A DNA stretch of 64,000 nt from Hyphobacterium indicum (lineage in GTDB: Bacteria; Pseudomonadota; Alphaproteobacteria; Caulobacterales; Maricaulaceae): assembly GCF_003129605.1 (NCBI RefSeq), contig NZ_QBDX01000004.1:496001-560000 (forward strand), written 5' to 3'. Under the pieces are notes generated by a model, which worked only from the letters and a program-made list of their open reading frames with translations, was not told where the DNA came from and searched no databases. A program made the translations under genes and the position numbers. Below, one piece after another: positions 28,206-35,604 of the stretch (the stretch's first letter is position 1; every line of letters begins with the position of its first letter).

Positions 28206-29215
28206 GCCCGGAGATCCATGTCCCGTGCCAGGGCTTCCAGCATGGCTTTCTGGACATGCAGGCGGTTCTCTGCCTCCTCAATTCCCAGAAAAGCAGAAGA
28301 ATCCACTACGCTGTCAGCAATCTTCACATTCCGGCGCATGGGCAGGCAGTGGCTGATCGAGGCATTACGGGTCAAAGCCATCTTGGCATCGTCCACCATG
28401 AAGTCCCGGCCCTTGGCCCGATAGGGGGCCTCGCCCTCCCATTGGCCATAGAATGGCAACGCCCCCCAGCTTTTTGCATAGACGGCATCGGCACCGGAAT
28501 AGGCGGCCTCGATATCGGTCAGGAGATCGAAGGATGTCCCGTGTGCGGCACAGTTTTCCTGAGCCGCCGACATGTATCTTTCATCCAGCCGGTAGACTTC
28601 GTCCGGCACCAGCATGCGCACATTCATGCCGAACTTGGACGCCATCAGAATCGCGGAATTCGCCACCGCGGTGTTCAGCGGCTTTGGATGAGGAACCCAG
28701 GTCAAAAGAAAGGTCTTGTTGGCAACACGTCCATGCTTTTCCTGCAGGGCCAGCATCATCGCCAGCTCCTGACAGGGATGAACAATGGTTTCCATATTGA
28801 CGATTGGTACGGTCGCATGCCTTGCGAAGGCCGAAATCAGTGGATCTTCGCGCTCTGCCTGCCAGTTCTGGAATTTGGGGAAACACCGGATGGCGATCAT
28901 GTCGACATAACGTGAAAGCACTTTCGCCGCCTCGACAACGTGCTCCTCCGCATCGGCATCCATGACGACCCCGTCCTCGAACTCCATCGGCCATGTCCCG
29001 GCACGGGCGTCCAGCACAATGCCCTGCCCGCCCAGTTGCGCAATACCGATTTCAAACGAGGTGCGCGTACGCAGCGAGGGATTGAAAAAGACCAGCGCCA
29101 CGGATTTTCCCGTCAACGCGGAACTGGACGCTCCGGCTTTTAACGCGCGGGCGCGATCCAGAATCGATTGCAATTCGTCCTGTTTCCAGTCTTCAGTGGT
29201 CAGAAAATGGCGCAT
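28202..29215 (-). CDS. argF': N-acetylornithine carbamoyltransferase
   Basis: A 337-aa transcarbamylase that would make N-acetylcitrulline from acetylornithine and carbamoyl phosphate. The carbamoyl-phosphate loop FFNPSLRTRTSFE, the HPCQ motif and the CLPMRRNVK signature near the C-terminus are seen; the last is typical of AOTCase as in Xanthomonas rather than of ordinary OTCase. I chose the ATG at 29215 because AGGT precedes it. Earlier in-frame ATGs would read through a hairpin. It heads the arg operon. An acetylcitrulline deacetylase is needed to complete the route and is not in the window. Confidence 0.9.
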   Translation of the reverse strand: MRHFLTTEDWKQDELQSILDRARALKAGASSSALTGKSVALVFFNPSLRTRTSFEIGIAQLGGQGIVLDARAGTWPMEFEDGVVMDADAEEHVVEAAKVLSRYVDMIAIRCFPKFQNWQAEREDPLISAFARHATVPIVNMETIVHPCQELAMMLALQEKHGRVANKTFLLTWVPHPKPLNTAVANSAILMASKFGMNVRMLVPDEVYRLDERYMSAAQENCAAHGTSFDLLTDIEAAYSGADAVYAKSWGALPFYGQWEGEAPYRAKGRDFMVDDAKMALTRNASISHCLPMRRNVKIADSVVDSSAFLGIEEAENRLHVQKAMLEALARDMDLRA

Positions 29216-29232
29216 TACCTGAATCCCGTACA

Positions 29233-29260
29233 AAAAGCCCGGCTCACCGAGCCGGGCTTT
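29233..29260 (-). terminator. Terminator-like hairpin just upstream of argF'
   Basis: Perfect 12-bp stem AAAGCCCGGCTC/GAGCCGGGCTTT with a 3-base loop. On the minus strand TTTTTG follows. It ends only about 18 bases before the argF' ATG. It may end transcription of the upstream lipoprotein, or act as a leader hairpin of the arg operon. A weak promoter-like pair on the minus strand (TTGCTT, 17 bases, TGTTAT) would start the transcript near the hairpin's 5' base. Confidence 0.75.
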
Positions 29261-29314
29261 CATAACATCTGGCCGCCAGCATGAAAGCAAGCGGACTCAG
29301 GCAGTTTCAAGTGA

Positions 29315-29641
29315 TCAGTTGTTGATTTCGCCAGAACGATACTGATTGCCCGTGGCCTGGTTCCGGCCAATGGCATCCCGCCCGGCTTCCTGGATCGCGG
29401 CCCATTGTGCCGCGGTCCGGCAGATACGTTCGCGGCGCAGCTGGCCGGTCACACGCTCGGCGCGGCAAACCATGCGGTTTGGATCATCATCATTGGATGC
29501 GGTGTCGGTTTCCGCCGGTGCCGTTTCCTGCGGCGCCTCGGCCGGTGCCGGCGCGTCATTGCTGGCCATATCGCCGTCTTCCGACGTGGTCGCGCAAGAT
29601 GCCAGTGCCAGCCCGGCGATAAACACAAATATCAGCCTCAT
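29315..29641 (-). CDS. Small lipoprotein, paralogue A
   Basis: A 108-aa protein with signal peptide and lipobox LASC (Cys16), a Pro/Glu/Ala-rich spacer and a conserved end: MVCRAERVTGQLRRERICRT followed by WAAIQEAGRDAI. Two cysteines and an Arg-rich stretch are shared with the next two genes. GGAGG precedes the ATG. The family is seen as a hypothetical protein in many Alphaproteobacteria; its function is not known to me. It is almost identical to the next gene except for the first and last few residues. Confidence 0.8.
   Translation of the reverse strand: MRLIFVFIAGLALASCATTSEDGDMASNDAPAPAEAPQETAPAETDTASNDDDPNRMVCRAERVTGQLRRERICRTAAQWAAIQEAGRDAIGRNQATGNQYRSGEINN
29352..29617. repeat. Tandem duplicate, copy A (266 bp; copy B at 29722-29987)
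   Basis: The two 266-bp blocks are offset by exactly 370 bases and differ at only four positions that I count, all of them silent in the encoded lipoproteins. Outside the blocks the sequences diverge at once, so the copied unit is the gene core without its promoter or 3' end. Confidence 0.9.
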
Positions 29642-29696
29642 AATTCCTCCTTTATCGGATCAGTCATGCCCGGCAAAATCAGCGGCGCACCAAGCC

Positions 29697-30011
29697 CTAT
29701 TGAGGGCTGGTCTGATAGCCGGTGGCCTGGTTCCGGCCAATGGCATCCCGCCCGGCTTCCTGGATCGCAGCCCATTGTGCCGCGGTCCGGCAGATACGCT
29801 CGCGGCGCAGCTGGCCGGTCACACGCTCGGCACGGCAAACCATGCGGTTGGGATCATCATCATTGGATGCGGTGTCGGTTTCCGCCGGTGCCGTTTCCTG
29901 CGGCGCCTCGGCCGGTGCCGGCGCGTCATTGCTGGCCATATCGCCGTCTTCCGACGTGGTCGCGCAAGATGCCAGTGCCAGCCCGGCAATCAAAATCAAG
30001 AATGTTCTCAC
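29697..30011 (-). CDS. Small lipoprotein, paralogue B
   Basis: A 104-aa lipoprotein starting at GTG after GGAGGGG. It has the same lipobox, spacer and CR...ICRT end as paralogue A: from IAGLALASC to RNQATG the two proteins are identical. Only the leader start (RTFLIL versus RLIFVF) and the tail (YQTSPQ versus NQYRSGEINN) differ. This points to a recent tandem duplication. It lies 55 bases upstream of paralogue A on the same strand. Confidence 0.8.
   Translation of the reverse strand: MRTFLILIAGLALASCATTSEDGDMASNDAPAPAEAPQETAPAETDTASNDDDPNRMVCRAERVTGQLRRERICRTAAQWAAIQEAGRDAIGRNQATGYQTSPQ
29722..29987. repeat. Tandem duplicate, copy B (266 bp; copy A at 29352-29617)
   Basis: Second member of the direct repeat pair described for 29352-29617, in the same orientation. 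Confidence 0.9.
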
Positions 30012-30170
30012 TTTACCCCTCCTGCATAAACACGCTTTGTCTGGAAAAATGGAGCGAATGTATAATTCGCAACCTTTGAGCGTCAGCCTTCAATAATTCA
30101 GAAGCCCTGTCAAAGTACGAAATTGTAATTTCCGCAGTTGCCCCGGTTTGACCTCGCGGCCCATCAGGCG

Positions 30171-30455
30171 TCAATTGCGGATATAACCCGTGGATTGCCG
30201 GTGCCGGATCGTCTCACGGCCAGCTTCCTGGATGGCTTCCCATTCAGCCTGGGTCCGGCAGATACGCTCCCGCATCCGCGTGCCGGTTGGCGCCTCAATC
30301 CGGCAGACAATATCATTGTTTTCCGGTCGAATATCCGCGCTTTGCTCAACAATTATTGGTGTTTGACCCGAAACGGCGGCGCTATTTCCGGTGTCATCCG
30401 TCGTCGCACAGGCCGCAACAATCGCAGCCCCCGCAACAATAAGAAGATATCGCAT
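30171..30455 (-). CDS. Small lipoprotein, paralogue C (diverged)
   Basis: A 94-aa lipoprotein: MRYLLIVAGAAIVAAC with lipobox Cys16, then a variable spacer and IVCRIEAPTGTRMRERICRT followed by EWEAIQEAGRETI. This matches the end of paralogues A and B in pattern but with many substitutions. GGGGGAG before the ATG supports this start; the frame is open 231 bases further upstream but without a signal peptide there. With A and B it forms a three-gene array. It is divergent from kdsB. Confidence 0.8.
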   Translation of the reverse strand: MRYLLIVAGAAIVAACATTDDTGNSAAVSGQTPIIVEQSADIRPENNDIVCRIEAPTGTRMRERICRTQAEWEAIQEAGRETIRHRQSTGYIRN

Positions 30456-30578
30456 GTCATCTCCCCCACTCGTGATGGTGTGAAGGCTTCCACAAGGCCG
30501 TTCACGGTTCAAATCAAGAATTGTTGATCGCCCGGACGGATTGCCCCAAAACGGAGGCCCATTATCCGATAGGCCCTC

Positions 30579-31361
30579 ATGTCCGTTCTCGCTGTCATAC
30601 CCGCCCGCTACGGTTCCACCCGCTTTCCCGGCAAGCCGCTCACCCGCATTGCCGGCCGCCAGATGATCGAACGTGTCTGGCGTCACACCTCGGCGGCCGA
30701 GGGGGTCGATGAGGTCGTGGTCGCCACCGATGATGCGCGCATTGCCGATGCCGTCACCAGCTTTGGCGGCAAGGCCGTCATGACGCCTGAAACCTGCCGT
30801 AATGGCACCGAACGCGCGCTCGCCGCATTGGACGCCCTGGGAAGCCAGGCGGACATCATTATCAATGTGCAGGGAGACGCCGTGTTGACTCCGCCCTGGG
30901 TCATCGGAGCCGTGCCGGTCGTGATGCGCGCGGATGCCTCCATCGAAATGGCCACGCCCGCCGTCAGAATGCCCCCGGAAACGGAGGCCCGATTCCGGGC
31001 TTCAAAAGCGGCCGGCGAAGTCGGCGGCACCACCGTCGTTTTCGATAAAGATATGAAAGCCATGTATTTTTCCAAAACCGTCATTCCCTTTCAGCGCAAT
31101 CCGGAGGCCGGCACGCCGACCTGGCAGCATATCGGCCTCTATGGCTATCGTGCTGAAACCTTGCGCCGGCTCGTATCGCTGGAGCCCAGCCCGCTGGAGC
31201 AGGCCGAAAGCCTGGAACAGTTGCGTGCCCTGGAAAACGGCATTCCCATCCGCATTGTCGAGGTGGATTATCGCGGACGGTCGGCCTGGTCGGTGGATGC
31301 GCCCTCCGATGTCGCCGAGGTCGAAGCCATCATTGCCCGCGAAGGTGAACTCGTCCCATGA
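30579..31361 (+). CDS. kdsB: 3-deoxy-manno-octulosonate cytidylyltransferase family protein
   Basis: A 260-aa cytoplasmic nucleotidyltransferase that activates Kdo as CMP-Kdo for lipid A core assembly. It has the N-terminal IPARYGSTRFPGKPL, DEVVVATDD, RNGTERALAAL and INVQGDAVLTPPW. The usual NVQGDEP is NVQGDAV here, a small change at a well-conserved place. It leads a plus-strand operon with a histidine-phosphatase-like gene overlapping by 4 bases. It could serve Kdo or a Kdo-like sugar; the altered motif makes me less sure of the exact substrate. Confidence 0.85.
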   Translation: MSVLAVIPARYGSTRFPGKPLTRIAGRQMIERVWRHTSAAEGVDEVVVATDDARIADAVTSFGGKAVMTPETCRNGTERALAALDALGSQADIIINVQGDAVLTPPWVIGAVPVVMRADASIEMATPAVRMPPETEARFRASKAAGEVGGTTVVFDKDMKAMYFSKTVIPFQRNPEAGTPTWQHIGLYGYRAETLRRLVSLEPSPLEQAESLEQLRALENGIPIRIVEVDYRGRSAWSVDAPSDVAEVEAIIAREGELVP

Positions 31362-31978
31362 GCCTGCTGCTTCTGGCCCGTCACGGAAATACATTCGGTC
31401 CGGAGGACCCGGTCGTCTGGGTGGGCGCGAAAGAAGATCTGCCTCTGGTGAAATCCGGCGAGGCGCAGGCTGCAGCTTTTGGCGAAGCCTTGCGCGAGCA
31501 GAGCGTCGCCCCGGCCCGGCTTGTGTCCGGCCCGCTGAAGCGGACACGGCGCGCCGCGGAGATCGTCAAGGCGATCACCATGTCGGATGCGGACATCGAG
31601 ATTGATGCCCGCCTGACTGAGATCGACTATGGCCAGTGGGGCGGAAAGACGGACGGCGAAATCAGCGCGGCCTTCGGCCCCGATGCCATTCCTGACTGGC
31701 GTGAGCGTCACAAACGGCCGGAAAATGCGGGCTGGTCACCAGATGACCAGACCCTGAAATCCAATGCTCTGGGTGTTCTGGGCGGCATGACATCGGGCGG
31801 ATTTCCGGCCCTCGTCCTCACATCGAACGGCATTCTGCGATATTTCCACAATGCCATCGGATTTAAGGGGGACGCCAAAGTGAAGACCGGCCATATCTGT
31901 GCAGCGCGCCTGTCCGAACGGGGCTGGACCCCCCTCTTCTGGAACCAGCCCCCTGAAACGCTGCCGGAGCTGTCATGA
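31358..31978 (+). CDS. Histidine-phosphatase-family protein with altered active site
   Basis: A 206-aa protein of the phosphoglycerate-mutase/SixA superfamily. The phospho-accepting motif LLARHGN (R8, H9) and the acid-containing TEIDYGQWGG (E88) are present. The second catalytic His, normally in an HGG-type motif, is replaced: the sequence is LVLTSNGILRYF with Asn157. Activity may be reduced or changed. It overlaps kdsB and the next gene by 4 bases each. A role in sugar-phosphate removal linked to Kdo metabolism is possible but unproven. Confidence 0.8.
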   Translation: MSLLLLARHGNTFGPEDPVVWVGAKEDLPLVKSGEAQAAAFGEALREQSVAPARLVSGPLKRTRRAAEIVKAITMSDADIEIDARLTEIDYGQWGGKTDGEISAAFGPDAIPDWRERHKRPENAGWSPDDQTLKSNALGVLGGMTSGGFPALVLTSNGILRYFHNAIGFKGDAKVKTGHICAARLSERGWTPLFWNQPPETLPELS

Positions 31979-33117
31979 GCGGGCCGCTGACCGGCATTCG
32001 CGTCATCGAGCTGGCGGGTATTGGCCCCGGTCCGCTAGCCGGGCAGTTGCTCGCCGATCTGGGCGCAGACGTCATTTCGGTCGACCGCAAGGCCGAAACG
32101 CCGAATCCGGTGCGCCCGAAAGACGCCAATCGCCGTGGCAAGCGGTCCATTGCCGTCAATCTGAAAGCAGATGGTGCCAGCGGTATCATCCTGAAGCTTT
32201 GTGAATCGGCCGATATCCTGATTGAAGGCTTCCGGCCCGGCGTGGCCGAACGCCTCGGGCTGGGTCCGGATGCTGTTCACGCCATCAATCCGGCGCTGGT
32301 CTATGGCCGCCTGACCGGCTGGGGGCAGACCGGGCCGCTGGCGGACCGCGCCGGGCATGACATCAATTATATCTCGATTACCGGTGCGCTCGCCGCCATT
32401 GGCGAGAAGGATCGCCCGGTCCCGCCGCTCAATCTGGTCGGGGATTATGCCGGCGGTTCGCTGATGCTGGTCTACGGTGTGATGGCGGCGCTGATCTCCG
32501 CCAAGTCCACCGGGAAGGGCCAGATCGTCGATGCCGCCATGACGGATGGATCCGCCGCCATTATGAGCCTCATTCATTCCTTGCGCGCCTCCGGCATCTG
32601 GCAGGACCGGCGCGAAGCCAACATCATTGACGGCGGAACGCCCTTCTACCGCTGCTATGAAACCGCCGATAACGGATTCATGGCGGTGGGCGCGATCGAG
32701 CCGCAATTCTTTGCCGAGCTGATCCGCGGGCTGGGGCTGGATGAAAGCTGGTGTGCCCGGCAATATGAGGCGGCGGGCTGGCCGGATATGCAGGCCGAAT
32801 TCGAGCGCGCCTTTGCGTGCCGGACACGTGAGGAATGGACCGCAGTGTTTGAACCCACCGATGCCTGCGTCTCGCCGGTGCTGGATATGTCCGAAGCCCC
32901 CTCCCACCCGCACAATGCGGCCCGGCAGACCTTTGTCGAGATTGATGGTTTTGCCCAGCCGGCCCCGGCGCCGCGGTTTTCCGGCACAGCGGCCGGAATA
33001 CCGTCGAGCGCCTTTTTCCAGGGCGAACATACCCGCGCCATTCTGACCGAGGCCGGTTATTCTGAAGACGAGATCAGCACCCTGATCAGCGATGGAAAGG
33101 TGCAGGCCGCACAATGA
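31975..33117 (+). CDS. CaiB/BaiF CoA-transferase family, alpha-methylacyl-CoA racemase-like
   Basis: A 380-aa family III CoA-transferase homologue. The start GPLTGIRVIELAGIGPGP, the KADGASGIILKLCESADILI stretch and GHDINYISITGALAAIG fit the AMACR subgroup, in which His and Asp in this region do the proton shuttling. AMACR inverts 2-methylacyl-CoA esters so that beta-oxidation can go on. It is the third gene of a four-gene overlapping operon and is probably cytoplasmic. The subgroup call is by motif resemblance. Confidence 0.85.
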   Translation: MSGPLTGIRVIELAGIGPGPLAGQLLADLGADVISVDRKAETPNPVRPKDANRRGKRSIAVNLKADGASGIILKLCESADILIEGFRPGVAERLGLGPDAVHAINPALVYGRLTGWGQTGPLADRAGHDINYISITGALAAIGEKDRPVPPLNLVGDYAGGSLMLVYGVMAALISAKSTGKGQIVDAAMTDGSAAIMSLIHSLRASGIWQDRREANIIDGGTPFYRCYETADNGFMAVGAIEPQFFAELIRGLGLDESWCARQYEAAGWPDMQAEFERAFACRTREEWTAVFEPTDACVSPVLDMSEAPSHPHNAARQTFVEIDGFAQPAPAPRFSGTAAGIPSSAFFQGEHTRAILTEAGYSEDEISTLISDGKVQAAQ

Positions 33118-34319
33118 GCGATCAGATTGTCATTATCGGAGCCGGTCAGGCCGGAATCCAGCTCGCCGACAGCCTGCGCCGCGAAGGCCATGAAGGCCCG
33201 GTCACCCTGATCGGCACAGAAGACGAAGCACCCTATCAGCGCCCGCCCCTGTCAAAGGCTTTTCTTCTGGATCAGCTGGACGAAAGCCGCCTGCCCTTGC
33301 GGCCCGATGCTTTTTACGAGCAGCGCGATATAAAAACACGCTTCGGCGCGACGGTGACCGCGATAGATCGCGCCCACAAGACCGTCACCCTCGATACAAG
33401 CGAAACCCTGCCCTATGACAGGCTGGCGCTGTGTCTCGGGGCGAATGTGTTCATTCCCCCGATTCCCGGAACGGATCTGCCGCATGTCCTGGCTTTGCGG
33501 ACCCTGGCCGACGCCAAGCAGCTGAAGACAGCCCTCGCCGGCGCTCAAAGTGTCGCGGTGATCGGTGGCGGCTTCATCGGTCTGGAAGTGGCCGCTTCAG
33601 CACGGAAAACGGGCAAGACCGTCACCATCATCGAAGCGCTCGACAGGGTGATGAAACGCGCGGTCAGCGAGCCTGTTTCGCGCTTTTTCGAAGCGCTGCA
33701 TCGCGAGCATGGCAGCACGGTCCTGCTTGAAACCCTGACGGAGGAAATCACGCCCGGCGGTATCCGGCTGAAAAATGGAGACATGATCCCGGCCGATCTC
33801 GTTGTCATGGGTACCGGTGTGGCCCCTTGCCAGGAATTGGCGATGGCGTCGGGTCTGCACTGTGAAAACGGTATTCGGGTCGATGAATTTGCCCGCACAT
33901 CGGATCCCGATATTGTCGCCATTGGCGATTGCGCCGCGCATCCGAATTATCTGACCGGACAGACCCTGCGGCTTGAATCCGTTCAGAATGCGATCGACCA
34001 GGCCAAGATCGCCGCCAGGACACTGACCGGCACGCTCGAGCCCTACAGGGCCGTGCCATGGTTCTGGTCAGACCAGTTCGATATCAAGCTGCAAATGGCC
34101 GGGCTTTCCGGCGGCGCCGACACCACCGCCATGCGCGGTAACAAGGCGGACAGAAGTTTTTCCATCTTCTACTTCAGGAGCGGAAAGCTGATAGCGGCCG
34201 ATTCCATCAACGCCCCCGCCGATCATATGGCAGCCCGCCGCATCCTCGCCAATGACGCACGTACGCTGACGCCGGCACAGGCCGCCGACACCGGCTTTGA
34301 TCTGAAACAGGCGTTCTAG
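33114..34319 (+). CDS. FAD-dependent ferredoxin reductase-like oxidoreductase
   Basis: A 401-aa flavoprotein. The FAD-binding IVIIGAGQAGIQLADSLRR, the YQRPPLSKAFL motif, the NAD-binding SVAVIGGGFIGLEVAASARK and the second FAD motif DPDIVAIGDCAAHPN define the rhodocoxin/putidaredoxin reductase group. The C-terminal domain (VPWFWSDQFDIKLQMAGL) is also typical. Members pass electrons from NAD(P)H to a ferredoxin for P450s or oxygenases; no partner ferredoxin or P450 is in the window. It overlaps the AMACR-like gene by 4 bases and converges with the next gene, overlapping stops. Confidence 0.88.
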   Translation: MSDQIVIIGAGQAGIQLADSLRREGHEGPVTLIGTEDEAPYQRPPLSKAFLLDQLDESRLPLRPDAFYEQRDIKTRFGATVTAIDRAHKTVTLDTSETLPYDRLALCLGANVFIPPIPGTDLPHVLALRTLADAKQLKTALAGAQSVAVIGGGFIGLEVAASARKTGKTVTIIEALDRVMKRAVSEPVSRFFEALHREHGSTVLLETLTEEITPGGIRLKNGDMIPADLVVMGTGVAPCQELAMASGLHCENGIRVDEFARTSDPDIVAIGDCAAHPNYLTGQTLRLESVQNAIDQAKIAARTLTGTLEPYRAVPWFWSDQFDIKLQMAGLSGGADTTAMRGNKADRSFSIFYFRSGKLIAADSINAPADHMAARRILANDARTLTPAQAADTGFDLKQAF

Positions 34320-34627
34320 CCGGTCCCGGTTTCGGAACCATCCGCGGGCATGGACTGCATCTCCGACGTCCAGGCCAGACGGGCAAACCAGCCCGTGGCC
34401 AGCATCGCGACGATGAATGCGAGACCATACAAGGTCCAGATGACCGCGCCGGCGGGATGCATGAGACCGATCATGGCCCAGGCGGAAGCGAAAGCCACGA
34501 CAAACGCCTCCGACCCGACCAGCAGGGTTACGGTGATCACTGAGGCGAGCGCTGTAATTGAAAGGCTTTTTCGAAAATGTGCAGGTTTTTGGGACGGACT
34601 CTGCGAAGCCTGATGATGAGACGCCAT
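34316..34627 (-). CDS. Small membrane protein of unknown function
   Basis: A 103-aa protein that I do not recognise. It has a basic N-terminus with His, Ser and Gln, then two hydrophobic segments (about 25-55, TALASVITVTLLVGSEAFVV and on, and 62-88, GAVIWTLYGLAFIVAMLATG). The two stops of this gene and the oxidoreductase overlap by 4 bases on opposite strands. AGG lies just before the ATG. A real gene is likely from codon pattern and topology, but no function is offered. Confidence 0.6.
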   Translation of the reverse strand: MASHHQASQSPSQKPAHFRKSLSITALASVITVTLLVGSEAFVVAFASAWAMIGLMHPAGAVIWTLYGLAFIVAMLATGWFARLAWTSEMQSMPADGSETGTG

Positions 34628-34746
34628 GCGCCTGTTCTTTCCACCACATCACGCCCGGTGCGGGATGAATGCCGTATAAGTGGATATGCCGGTCCCGGGT
34701 GCAATAGGCAGGACGGCCGAAACTGACAAAATAGGAATCTGCCCGT

Positions 34747-35433
34747 CTAGACCTTTCCGGTCACCGGCAGCAGCGCCCCGGTGATCGCCCGGGCATCGTC
34801 CGATGCCAGAAACAGCATGACGGCAGCCAGATCATCGGGCTTCACCCAGATGTCTGGATCGGTATCGGGCATGTCCTGCCGGTTCTGCGGCGTATCTATG
34901 ATGGACGGCAAAACCGCATTCACGGTGACCGCCGTGGACTTCAACTCTTCGGCCAGAGCTTCCGTCAGGCGCATCACACCGGCTTTGGAGGCCGCATAGG
35001 CCCCCATGCCCATACCGGCCTTGACGGCACCGGCCGCGCCGACATTGACGATCCGGCCGGACGGCGCGGCCTTGAGATAGGGCAACGCCATCTTGCACGC
35101 TGTCGCCGCCGTTTTTACATTGATATTGTAGAGAAAATCCCAGCTCTCGATTGATCCGTCTTCCAGCGTCTCCCACCGGAACCCGCCGGCAATGTTGAGC
35201 AGCGCATCCAGGCGTCCATGCTTTTCGACAATGGCGTTGAACAGGTCTGCCGTAGCCTTGGCATCCGTCAGATCCACACCGCCGCGTTGGTCCACGCCGT
35301 CCGGATACGTCTCGCGCGGTTTTTCCGCCCGGTCGATGGCGACAACGGTCCAGCCCTGCCTTTTGGCCAGCCTGACAGCGGCTTCCCCCAGAATGCCGAA
35401 ACCGCCTGTTATCGCGATAACCTTGCCTGACAT
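34747..35433 (-). CDS. SDR-family oxidoreductase
   Basis: A 228-aa short-chain dehydrogenase/reductase. It has the cofactor motif AITGGFGILGEAAVR, the LLNIAGG core motif, the catalytic GAYAASKAGVMRL (Tyr and Lys) and a C-terminal TGALLPVTGKV. GAGGAGGT before the ATG marks the start. It stands alone on the minus strand between two plus-strand groups. The substrate is not known. Confidence 0.88.
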   Translation of the reverse strand: MSGKVIAITGGFGILGEAAVRLAKRQGWTVVAIDRAEKPRETYPDGVDQRGGVDLTDAKATADLFNAIVEKHGRLDALLNIAGGFRWETLEDGSIESWDFLYNINVKTAATACKMALPYLKAAPSGRIVNVGAAGAVKAGMGMGAYAASKAGVMRLTEALAEELKSTAVTVNAVLPSIIDTPQNRQDMPDTDPDIWVKPDDLAAVMLFLASDDARAITGALLPVTGKV

Positions 35434-35604
35434 TGAGACCTCCTCGTATTTGCGCCGGACACTAGCCCGGAAATCGACTGCTGCAAGCCAACCGGCATCG
35501 AATGACCCGTTTTGCGCCCGCAGAATGACATAAATCAGGGGGATGCAGTTTGTCTCTACTCGTGAGAGTATGGGGACTCGGGGAAGGGATAGGGAGATTT
35601 CAGC

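Noticed and set aside
29315-30455. A CRISPR or similar array for the repeated lipoprotein region
   Set aside because: Only two near-identical units, each a coding sequence of 266 bases; no short spaced repeats.
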